Part shown: piece after piece, positions 1 through 9,049 of the stretch
Layout: the number at the start of each line of letters is the position of its first letter
How positions within the stretch are numbered: the first letter of the stretch is position 1
Assembly (NCBI RefSeq): GCF_000499845.2
Contig: NC_023749.2
Location: forward strand, 26,831,621 to 26,895,620
Direction of reading: 5' to 3'
DNA from: Phaseolus vulgaris
Lineage: Eukaryota; Streptophyta; Magnoliopsida; Fabales; Fabaceae
Length of the DNA stretch: 64,000 nt
Notes under the pieces: model-generated
Databases searched by the model: none
What the model was told of the DNA's origin: nothing
What the model saw: the letters and a program-made list of their open reading frames with translations, nothing else
Program-made: the position numbers and the translations under genes

Positions 1-1561
1 CAGAACATCACGTCTGCCGAGCTTCCCTGGTCCACCAGAACTCTGTGGACCTTCCTTCCCGCCGTAATCAACGAAATGACTATGGGATCGTTGTCATGGG
101 GCACAACGTCCCAAAGATCCTGCTTGGTGAACGTAATGTCCACCTCCGGCGAGTGATCTTCAAACATATCCACTGTCATCACCGACTGCGCGTACTTCTT
201 CCTCTGCGATGCGGTGCATCCACCACCTGAGAAGCCTCCTGCAATGGTGTGGATTTCCCCGTGGATAGGCATCTCGTGTTGCTGGGCTTCTCCACCTGCT
301 GGCTGGGAACTCGACACTCCCCCCGTCCTCTTATCCAGCAGATAGTCATTTAGGAACCCGCTCTTAACCAGATCATCGAGCTGATACCCTAAGGACAAAC
401 ACCAGTCCAAAGTGTGGCCAAAGCCCTGGTGAAACTCACACCAGGCGTCTGGCTTTGGTCCCAGCACCTTGTCGCCCACCTTCTCAGGCGCTTTCAACCT
501 AGCAGATATATTGGGAATGGCGATCAGGTCCGCCAATCCCATAACAAACTTGTGCTTAGGCGGGCGATTGTATTCCCGGCGTGCTGGTTGCTGGCGTCCC
601 TGGCCCCTCCCCTTGTTCCTCCTATCATAAGGATGGCGAGTCCTTTGGTCCTTCATGGCCGCCGCCGCTGTCTCCAGCACCCTTTGCGGCTGGATCCTGG
701 TCTGGGCGCGTGGCCTAGCGGGAGCCACGCTCCCTCTCTTCTTGGCGACCTCACTCTCGTCGGCGATGTGAGCCACCGCAAGTCGCCTGACCTCAGCAAA
801 CGTTGCAGGGTGAGCCCTGATCAAGGCCTCGCAGAATGGTCCTGGCAGCACGCCCTTTTTGAATGCATAGACCAGCATTTCTTCATCTTTAGCCGGCGAT
901 CTGACCATCTGCGCTCCAAAACGATTCAGGTAGTCTCTGAGGGACTCTCCCTGGTACTGCCTTATATCAAACAAATCATAAGACACCCTGGGCGGTGCCT
1001 TGTTCACGATGTACTGCTCGACGAAAACCTTCGAGAACTGCTGAAAATTGGTTATGTGACCGTTAGGTAGGCTCACAAACCACTCCAACGCCGTTCCCTG
1101 GAGCGTGCTCACGAACATCTTGCAATACACGGCGTCTGACCCTCCCGACAACATCATCTGTGTATGGAACGTGGTTAGATGAGCCTCTGGATCCTCCACG
1201 CCGGTAAAGACAGCCTTGACAGGGACCACGCTCGTAGGAATAGGCGTGTCAGTGATCGCCTGAGCGAAAGGCATAGGAAAAACACGAGGTGGCGACGACG
1301 GCGCGACCTCTTCAGCAATAGGACGCCCTTGCTGCTCCTGAAGAGCTTGACGCAGCTCCTCGGTCACCTTGGTAAGCTCATCATTCCTGGCCCGAGAGGC
1401 GACCAGGTCCTCATGCATTCGCGCCTGCTCTATGCGCGAGGCTTCCACAGTCGCCTGCAACGAGCGCATAATATCTACCATCTGCGCCATGGTCATGGCG
1501 CATCGCCTTCAGCAGCGACAGGCGCCACGGGGCTTGAACGATTGCTTCTCATTTTTCTCAT
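1..1561 (-). CDS. gag: Tat gag, 5' part, truncated by window edge
   Basis: This is the N-terminal part of the Tat gag, the capsid-like protein that packages element RNA in the cytoplasm. The reverse complement matches the gag of element G (42643 onward): a leading ATG at 1561, a coiled N-terminal segment, the pair MTMAQM, then the core with PEAHLTTFHTQMMLSGGSD, which is the retrotransposon gag domain. Relative to G the start region has lost one base near 1506, so the ATG at 1561 runs out of frame and translation from the ATG at 1496 restores the gag frame. From 1496 I find no stop down to base 1. Compared with G, T1 keeps about 44 nt that G has lost near its codon 47. The C-terminal zinc-knuckle-poor tail typical of Tat gag and the protease are partly or wholly outside the window. 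Confidence 0.8.
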
Positions 1562-1950
1562 GAACTTAGCGAATCACAGAATGCAGCGAACAACACTTAC
1601 TTCAGCTACGATCGATTCAGCGATCAATCGGAAGGAACTGTGCGAAACTCCGCAAGAAAACTCAAGAACACCGCAAACCTTCAAAGAAACTTGCAATTCC
1701 ACCAGAAACCACCGCTTCTTCCACGAAAAAATCGAACAAATAGAAGAGCTCAAACTCCACCGAACAAATCACGCGTCAACAGCAGAAAACCTCACTTCAC
1801 CGAACAAAACCTCAATCGAACGGTGGAAAACGTGAGAAGCACTGAACAAAAGCTAGATGAACAGCGAACAACGGTTGCACCGGCACACAACCACACAGAA
1901 AGCTACGAAAACCTCCAAGACTCTCGCTGCGGATGGGAACAAGTTTTACA
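1562..1950 (-). other. T1 leader between primer site and gag
   Basis: This is the untranslated leader of T1, homologous to 42264-42642 of G. Short open frames on either strand here have no conserved domain and I do not consider them genes. Confidence 0.7.
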
Positions 1951-1970
1951 CAGCCCCACGGTGGGCGCCT
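1951..1970 (-). other. T1 primer binding site
   Basis: Directly after the LTR end the minus strand reads GGCGCCCACCGTGGGGC. This is one base from the complement of the 3' end of plant tRNA-Lys (TGGCGCCCAACGTGGGGC). The same site follows the LTRs of E and G. Confidence 0.65.
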
Positions 1971-1972
1971 GA

Positions 1973-2788
1973 TGATCCTGCCTGTTGACCAGAACGTAGG
2001 AGCTTGCCTCGTCTAAGGATCGACTTGCGCACCGCTTCAAACGTCCGTCCTTCTCCAAGATCCACCTCAAGAACCTGCAAAAGAACAGAGCGGCGCCCCT
2101 GCGGCCGATCGCAATCCAACGCCCAAGTCAGTGACCGAACCACCAAATACTGAGAGCAAAAACGCTCAAGAAATCTCAAGGAACTGTGCAATGTTCTCTC
2201 TCACAGTGTGCTCTAGAACTCGCAAGCGTAAAGAGTATAATCTGAACGTGCGTACCTCGAAAGTTCGTTGAGAACTCTTATATACCTGGTCACTTTCTCT
2301 CTCTTGGCAGTTACAGACTTAGACACGTGGCTCGCATCCAACTGTACACGTGCCATCATCTGGAGCCTCCTTGACTTGGGCGCTGCTTCTACTCTCATTT
2401 TGCTAAGTTACTCATGCATGGTACTGCCCAGTGCATAGCTAACTTGGGAGCGCGATCTCTACTGGAATTGGCGAGTTAGGGTGCCTTCGTACACCTTCCC
2501 TGTGGTCTCGCCGGCCGCCTTCATAATCTGAACCACCTTCATCTCTGGCGATGTGCTTGCTCTGGCGATCTCCGATCACTAGGTCGCCTGAGTTTACATC
2601 TGGCGACTTCATCTTTAACCCGGTGATCGCCGATTCTGGTATGCTGGAGATCGGAACACGCCAACTTAATAACTGGCGACTTCACGAGCCCCCCGACTTC
2701 CTTCCCTTCTGCCAACCTGGCGCCTTGTCAACACGCCTATACTGTAGCTGGATGCCACGTCATCACTTCCGACTACCAGGGCGGTACA
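1973..2788 (-). repeat. T1 5' LTR
   Basis: The LTR reads TGTACCGCCC at its start (2788) and ends GGATCA (1973), 816 bp, clearly homologous to the 820-bp G LTRs. A TATA box (TATATAAG on the minus strand, 2277-2284) lies at the same place as in G. The LTR contains several TCGCCAG repeats. Its promoter would drive the minus-strand gag. Confidence 0.9.
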
Positions 2789-2972
2789 GGATGGACTTGG
2801 GCTCTTTGGGCTTTGGCCTTCTTGGGCTTGGGCTTGGGCTTTGGGCTTGGGCCTCATCTTTTATTTTATGTCTTCTTTTAATTTTGAGAAGACTAGAAGG
2901 AAGAACTTCAAATGTGAAGGTGGATGTCCTCTTCCTCCATTAATAAAAGCCTCATTTATTTGATTCTCATCA
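2789..2972 (-). repeat. B 3' LTR, first 184 bp
   Basis: This is the start of the 3' LTR (TGATGAGAATC on the minus strand from 2972). It matches the far end of the 5' LTR (6427-6613) almost base for base and is cut at 2788/2789 by T1. Confidence 0.9.
2824..2851 (+). other. G-quadruplex-type repeat in B 3' LTR
   Basis: Five GGG runs are separated by CTT, CTT, CTTT and CTT on the + strand, which fits the canonical four-tetrad-run pattern. The strand is antisense to B. A second copy with four runs lies at 6465-6486 in the 5' LTR. Confidence 0.7.
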
Positions 2973-4273
2973 TACTCCTCGAGTTGGAGAGAATTCGTCC
3001 ACGAATTCTGAATCCCTGCATATAACAAAGTCAGTTTAGTTTTACAATTAAAAATGGAAGAAAAATGTAAACATGACTTAGCATTTGTAAACAATGGGAT
3101 TTCAGAAAAGGAGGTTCTATAAATCGACCAAGTTGGAAAAATTTGTTTGGGAATGATGTGATGTTTTGGAAAAAGAGGAGGTATGAAAAAATCATCCCTA
3201 ACATTTTTTAACCAAGATGGTGTTGAAATAGGAACCTTGGGTAATGAAAAAGATAAGGAAGGAAAACACCTTGGAGGTGAAAGGAGAAGACCCATGTCAA
3301 CTTGGCCTTCTTTGTCTTTTTCATTTTTACTTGTGGGAAGTGGGTGAGTTAGGTCTTGTTTTACCTTGTTTATCTTTAAGATTTGCTTTTGTGGACAATG
3401 AAGAGCGATGTGCCCAAAACCTAAACATTTAAAACATTTGATATTTGAAGTTTTGGTAGGTGACTTAGGAGTAGAAGGATTTGTAGTAGAAACTTTCTTT
3501 GGAAACATGGTTTGTTTGGAAAAAGTGGAAGGAGAAATTTGAGTAGAAATTTTGTTTGCATCCTTCCTAGAAGAGTTGTACAAATCATCATCATGAGTAT
3601 TTTTGCACGTTTTTTTCAAAAGATATGATTCTATCTTGATGGCTTTGTGAAACACTCTCTTTAAAGAAGAATATTCTTTTAATTCTACAAAGTCTCTAAT
3701 ATCTCTTCTCAAACCACGTACAAACCATTTAATCTTTGACTCTTCATTAGCATGCATATTCATTTTAGTCAAAGTTGTTTCAAAATCTTTAAAGTATTCA
3801 TCTACCATCCTATGTCCTTGAGGAAGCCTTTGGAACTTCAACAAGTGTTCCTTCCTAGAAGGAGGAACAAACCTCGCGCGCATACACTCTTTCAAAGCAT
3901 TCCAAGAAACCACGGGAGGTTTCTTGCGATATATAATGTCCATTACAATTTTATGCCACCATTCTTCGGCATAGCCCAAAAAGGATGAAGAAACTATCCT
4001 AAGTTTATCGTCATCTTGGACCTTATACACATGAAAATAATGGTCAACCTTAGTCTCCCAATCTAAATACACATTAGGATCACTATCACCATTAAAACTA
4101 GGGACTTTTTTACAAGCAATGTTGAACACTTGGTGATATCTTTGGTCACGGTTATAGCTCTCTTCATGAGAATGATGGTGATGCCTCCTTCTTCTATGTT
4201 CTTCTTCACCAAGGACTGAAGCTTTGGAAGGAGAATGCTGTTTGTAAGATGCACCACTTGAATAGCCAGCCAT
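2861..4273 (-). CDS. gag: Gag of element B with vestigial integrase tail
   Basis: This is a chromovirus gag of about 470 residues. I place the start at the ATG at 4273 (MAGYSSGAS), because related elements begin the same way (MAHFSSGES in C); a 50-residue hydrophobic upstream extension is in frame but not conserved. In order one sees a His/Arg-rich N-terminus, the retrotransposon gag core ([17 protein letters not shown], then WWHKIVMDI and LKECMRARF), a Ser/Thr/Lys-rich linker and one CCHC zinc knuckle (CFKCLGFGHIALHC). After the knuckle about 120 unconserved residues lead straight into [15 protein letters not shown], the segment that in A and C follows integrase. All of pol has been lost in between while the frame stays open. 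The stop lies inside the 3' LTR, as in A. Confidence 0.8.
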   Translation of the reverse strand: MAGYSSGASYKQHSPSKASVLGEEEHRRRRHHHHSHEESYNRDQRYHQVFNIACKKVPSFNGDSDPNVYLDWETKVDHYFHVYKVQDDDKLRIVSSSFLGYAEEWWHKIVMDIIYRKKPPVVSWNALKECMRARFVPPSRKEHLLKFQRLPQGHRMVDEYFKDFETTLTKMNMHANEESKIKWFVRGLRRDIRDFVELKEYSSLKRVFHKAIKIESYLLKKTCKNTHDDDLYNSSRKDANKISTQISPSTFSKQTMFPKKVSTTNPSTPKSPTKTSNIKCFKCLGFGHIALHCPQKQILKINKVKQDLTHPLPTSKNEKDKEGQVDMGLLLSPPRCFPSLSFSLPKVPISTPSWLKNVRDDFFIPPLFPKHHIIPKQIFPTWSIYRTSFSEIPLFTNAKSCLHFSSIFNCKTKLTLLYAGIQNSWTNSLQLEEYDENQINEAFINGGRGHPPSHLKFFLLVFSKLKEDIK

Positions 4274-5626
4274 TTTGCAAATAAAAAACAGCAAACACAC
4301 AAAAACAGCAAACAAGTTAAGAAACAAAATTAGCAAAAACAGTGAGCTTGGCAATGAAATTGCCGAAGTGAATGGAGGCAGAAAAAAGAGGTCACTCTCA
4401 AAGAAATAATGTTCTTGCACCAATCTGATCTTGAGGCCTTGGAATCCTCAAATGAAATATGTCAAAGCAAGCACACCAATCTCAAAAGCAACCACCACAA
4501 AACCAATGAAACAATAAAGACAAACAAGAAAAGGTATAAGCAAGGAAAGGTAATTGCAAAAGGAATACTATATGTAAGACAAACTCAAAGAGTAAGAATG
4601 AAAGACAATCAAGAAAATAAAGAACTCAATGAGAAAAGTAGGCACACAAAAGAATACTTAAGGAAAAGCACTAGAGTAGATGAAGAAAACAAAAAATTAG
4701 CTACTGGAAATTTTTTTTTTAAAATGCAAACTGTGCTTGATATTCACTGATTTAACTGGAATGATGTAGAGAGAACTGGATTATGAAATTTAAACCACAG
4801 AAACATCAAGATGTTAACTCAATAATGGCACTGGAATCAATTAAAAACAGTAAGCCAATTGAGAGAAATAAATTTTTCAAAATCGTTGCCAGATTACCGT
4901 ATTTTTTTCGGCAGAATTGTACACTTTTTTTATTTTATTTATCATTTTTTGTGTACTTCGTATTTTTGAATGATTCTTTTTTCTATTATTTTCTAACAAT
5001 TTGAATATCTCAAATCCAGAATTTCAGAATTTTCCAGTAAGTAAATCAATTGCAATAAGGAAAAAACAGTAAGCACTTTTTTCAGAAACAGAGGAATCCT
5101 AATAGGAATAAAAAACAGGATTATGAACTAGCAACGACATAATAGAAAATGATGTATTGGAACTTGTATAGGTCTAGAATACAAGTATGAACCCAATTCT
5201 AAAAAGGAAATGCACAAAGGATCAACATCAATTCAGAAAATTATATGACACCAAAGAAAGAAACAATCAAAACAATAAAAGTACTACTAGAAGTAATGAC
5301 AAATATGGAATAACATGACTAAGACAAAACTTGACATGATTACAAAATTAAAAGACACATCACAAATTTTAACAACAAGTGAAAGGAAGCTTAAGGTAAA
5401 CTCTAGGAAGGATAATGCCATTCCAAAAGAGCAACCATACTCATAAGAATTATGAGTGCCATAAACCTTTTCACAAGCACTTGGTGTAAAAGAAAAAACA
5501 GCAAGAATACTCAAGTAAAATTCTAAAACAGAAACTTAAATTGCAAAAAATTAAAAGAGCTCTTGAAATAAAGTGCACACAACTCAACAATTAAACAAGA
5601 ATGAACCTAAGACTCATGATACCACA
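4274..5626 (-). other. B leader and primer site
   Basis: This is a 1.35-kb AT-rich untranslated leader, nearly identical to 25241-26566 of A. At its 5' end the minus strand reads TGTGGTATCATGAGTC, whose TGGTATCA matches the initiator-Met tRNA primer site and then diverges. I find no conserved coding frame. Confidence 0.7.
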
Positions 5627-6613
5627 TGATGTGATTCCACTAACCATATAGAGAAAGGTTCTTGACCTTCTTAGGAATCACCTTGAGTTGGACATTATAG
5701 AGGCACTTTTCTTAGAGTTGGATCATTGTTCTAAGACAAGAACTCACCAAAAACTAGTACCAAATCCCAAACTCATTTGGATGAACCAATTTTAGTCAAA
5801 TTGAACCGAACAAAAGAGTAAGAAAAGCAAAGGAACAAGATGAATGGACAGAATTATAAAACTGCCGAACCAAAATACTCATAAAAACAGCAGGAACACC
5901 AAACCAAACTCAAGAACACAAGCTAACAAAAACAAATGAAAGAGGAGAAAGGAAGGAGAGAAGAAATGCTCATGAAGATGGAAGGAGGATGGATGATCTT
6001 GCCACTAGAAGTGTGGAATGCTCCTAGATGAGAGTGATGCCGCCACTTGAGGACTCCATTGATCCATCAAGATAAGACTAGAGAAGAAGGCTCAAAGCTC
6101 TCCAAAGTTCACTCAAAATTTGAGTAGAGTTTTCTTAGATTAATTCCAATCTGAATTTTACAAAGGAAGCACCTCTATTTATAGCCTAAGGTGCTGAAAA
6201 ATAGGTGGGAAATTTCAAATAAACTCATTTGAAATTCCCATCAAAAACAAGTCACATGGGAGGTGTGACCTTTTTCTACTATGACACCTCCCAAAAACTA
6301 CACCTACACCACTCTCCTAAGTCACATGGACAATGTGACTTTATTTTACGTTTTCACACACCTTTATTTAATAACCACACCTCCTAAAACTATACAAGAG
6401 TATTTCAAAGCTTGGCCTTGCCCCTCATGGGATGGACTTGGGCTCTTTGGGCTTTGGCCTTCTTGGGCTTGGGCTTGGGCTTTGGGCTTAGGCCTCATCT
6501 TTTATTTTATGTCTTCTTTTAATTTTGAGAAGACTAGAAGGAAGAACTTCAAATGTGAAGGTGGATGTCCTCTTCCTCCATTAATAAAAGCCTCCTTTAT
6601 TTGATTCTCATCA
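5627..6613 (-). repeat. B 5' LTR
   Basis: This 987-bp LTR runs TGATGAG... (6613) to ...CACATCA (5627) on the minus strand. A TATAAATAG box lies at 6175-6183. The G-rich quadruplex-type tract (6465-6486) is near the start of the LTR, in the part that also encodes the tail of the upstream reading frame when this LTR is 3'. Confidence 0.9.
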
Positions 6614-6873
6614 CCATGTGTTTGTGAAAAGGATTCTAGCACTCATTGTTCATATGAGTATGGCTACTCTTTTGGAATGGCATTCTCCTTCCTAAAGCTG
6701 ACCTTAAGCTTCCTTTCACTTGTGGTTATATCTTGTTATATGTCTTTTAATTTTGTAATCATGTCAAGTTTTGTCTTCGTCATGTTATTCCATAATTGCC
6801 ATTACTTCTAGTAGTACTTTTACTGCTTTAATTGTTTCTTGCTTTGGTTTACTTTCTGTTTTTTTTTTAGTTT
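6614..6873 (+). other. C leader, first visible segment
   Basis: This is the plus-strand equivalent of the B and A leaders (compare the reverse complement of 5210-5490). It lies between the B insertion and the solo LTR. The final AGTTT (6869-6873) is one copy of the solo-LTR target duplication. No gene is visible. Confidence 0.75.
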
Positions 6874-8084
6874 TGTTCCGTCCGGTTGACTAGGACGTCT
6901 TCGTGCGCGACCTCAACCGTCAGCTAGGGTCTCCTTCCCACTGGTTACCTGTGGATTCCTGCAAAAAAGAGGACAAAAGGGCGCCCTAGCGGCCGTTTGC
7001 ACTCCGACGCTCAAGTCAGCCAGCAAGAAACACCAAAATTGTGCACCTCCGTCTCTGAGCACCGCGTATGGCACTCTGAAGGTGGTAAAAAGAACTGTGT
7101 ATCGTGTATGTATTTTTCTCCCTCTGGCAAAGATCTTTCCCCAGTCCCTTGTACGTAACCTCAAGGCACGAGCAAGCAACTAGAGAGTTCTGGTAAATTT
7201 GCCAAAGGTTCCAACCCTGTTTCCAACATTCTCAGCGCTATTTAAACTACCCAAGCATTTAAAGCGCCTTTAATTACGAATGTAACGCACTCAATCAGCG
7301 TATCTAATTAGAAAACGTAGCGCATTTAAGACGTTGAAACGCTTGGGAGCCATTATAGTACCTGAACGCTCGAAACGGAAACTGTATTGAATGACTTTAA
7401 TTACCTGGCACCTAACTAAAGGGTGTTTCTATTCTGACAGGGCGGTCGTACACGTGGAGGGCCTCACGACGGCGTGACCCCATCTGGGGGCGTTTCTGCC
7501 CATCTGGGGACGTTTCTACGTGTGAGTCCTCCTGCTTGGGAGTGCTACTGCGCTAGGGGTGACTTTCTGGGTGCCAACTCATGCCCCCAATCATCTAGTC
7601 ACTTACTTTGAGAGCGTATCTGCCTTCCTCTCGTACCCTGCACCCGGCTACCCTGTGCGTGACCTTCCTCTTGGGTCGTATCTGTCCCAAAGGCGTCTCT
7701 GGGGTGGCAGGGGTACTTCATGAGTCAGGCTGCCCTACACTGGTGCTATCACTATGGCCTTGAAGCCACCTTTTCCTTCTCCTTATCGCTGCCCCGGGTT
7801 ATCGGGACCTGAGGCCTTCCCACGGCGTCGCTCCCTCCATGGTCTTTGCTACCCATGAGTATCGAGGAACCACACGGTGATTGCCTTGCTTTAGTACTGT
7901 TTGATCTGGCGACACCCTGGTTGGGCGACGCCTTCACCTAGGCGACGCCTTGCCTTGGCGACGCCTCTTCTTGACGACGCTGGCACTTGGCGTGTTTTCA
8001 CCTAGGCAACGCCTTGTGTTGACTTTGACCCCTGGTGTTGACTTTGACCTTGACTTAGTCAACGCCCGGGTACGGGACGGTACA
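6874..8084 (-). repeat. Solo LTR of the H-type Tat family
   Basis: This is a single LTR of 1211 bp, TGTACCGTCC (8084) to GGAACA (6874) on the minus strand, flanked by the perfect duplication AGTTT (6869-6873 and 8085-8089). It matches the H1 3' LTR (54214-55412) and, with a large internal deletion, the D 3' LTR. It includes a cluster of GGCGACGCC dyads (about 7915-8015). No internal element sequence remains, as expected after recombination between the two LTRs. Confidence 0.92.
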
Positions 8085-9049
8085 AGTTTATTTCTTGATC
8101 CTTTGTGCATTTTCATTTTTAGATATTGAGTTCATGCTTGTATTTTCATTCTATACAAGTTCCTTTACACAATTTCCATTATGTCTTTGCTAGTTCATCA
8201 TACTGTTTTTCATTCCTAAATAGGCTCCTCTGTTTCTTACAAACGTGCTACTGTTTTCACTTTACTTCAATTAATTGGCTCATAGGAAATTTGTGAAAAT
8301 TTGGATTTACATACTTCAAAGTGTTACAAAAGCATAGAAAAAAGAATCACTCAAAAATTCCAAGTACACAAAAAATGATAAATAAAATACGAAAAGTGTA
8401 CAATACTGCCGAAAAGAATACGGTAATTGGGCAGCAATTTTGAAAAATTTATTTCTCTCAATTGGCTTACTGTTTTTACCTCATTCAAGTTCCATTTTTG
8501 AGTTAAGACATTGAAGTTTCTGTGGTTAATTTTTGACATTCCAGTTCGATTTCAATCGGTACAGTTAAATCTGTAAACATAGCACAGTTTGCTTTAAAAA
8601 AATAAAAAATAAAAAATTCCAGTAGCTGTTTTCTGTTTTCTTTAATCTACTCTAGCACTTTTCTTTAGGACTCTTTTTGTGTGCCTTCTTTATTCATTGA
8701 GTTCCTTATTTTTCTTTATTGTCTTTCATTCATATTCTTTCTAGTTTGTCATACATTACTCTCTGTTTTTTGGTTTAGCTTTTATTGTTTACACCTTTTC
8801 TTGCTTGTCTTTTTGTTCTTCTTAAAAGTTGTGTGGAGACTTGTTCTTAAGTAAGTTGGTTTGCTGTGACATATTTCACTTGAAGCTACTCCATTCCACA
8901 AGAAAGGCTTGGTTGAGGACAGAATATTTTCTTGGAGTGGTTTGAGTGCTTTCTTGGGCATTTTCCAGCAACCTATATCTCACTGTTTTTTAATTGTCTA
9001 ACAAGTTTCTTTTACTGTTTTGTTTTCTGTTTTTGTGTATTTTCTGCTC
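8085..9049 (+). other. C leader, second segment
   Basis: The leader continues after the target duplication. It is AT rich with T-rich runs and ends at the gag ATG. Only short unconserved frames are present. Confidence 0.7.

Larger units (their letters stand above)
1..2788 (-). mobile_element. T1: Tat-lineage Ty3/gypsy element, 5' part
   Basis: This is the 5' end of a minus-strand Tat element: 5' LTR (1973-2788), primer site (about 1951-1970), leader (1562-1950) and gag running off the window start. Its LTR is the same family as those of G and of the solo LTR at 24340. It is inserted in the 3' LTR of element B. The B LTR resumes at 2789 with ggatg, which should be the 5-bp target duplication; the partner copy lies outside the window. 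The rest of the element (pol, antisense genes, 3' LTR) is not visible. Confidence 0.9.
2789..6613 (-). mobile_element. B: gag-only (non-autonomous) chromovirus
   Basis: This minus-strand element has a complete 5' LTR (5627-6613), an initiator-Met-like primer site (about 5611-5626), a 1.35-kb leader, a single gag gene, a polypurine stretch (2973-2989) and the start of the 3' LTR (2789-2972), where T1 has inserted. Protease, RT, RNase H and the integrase core are absent, yet gag is open and the LTR structure is kept. It therefore looks like a non-autonomous partner that would need pol from a relative such as A or C. B itself sits in the leader of C; the ccatg at 6614-6618 is the expected right-hand target duplication, its partner being outside the window. 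Confidence 0.85.

Noticed and set aside
414..1835. Two long + strand reading frames of 218 codons
   Set aside because: They are the complement of T1 gag and its leader. The same frame appears antisense to G gag (43022-43747), as expected from codon bias and not from a gene.
4274..4423. 50-residue hydrophobic N-terminal extension of B gag, resembling a signal or membrane segment
   Set aside because: It is translated leader sequence. In A the same leader region is in a different frame from gag, and C starts gag at the equivalent MAHFSS.
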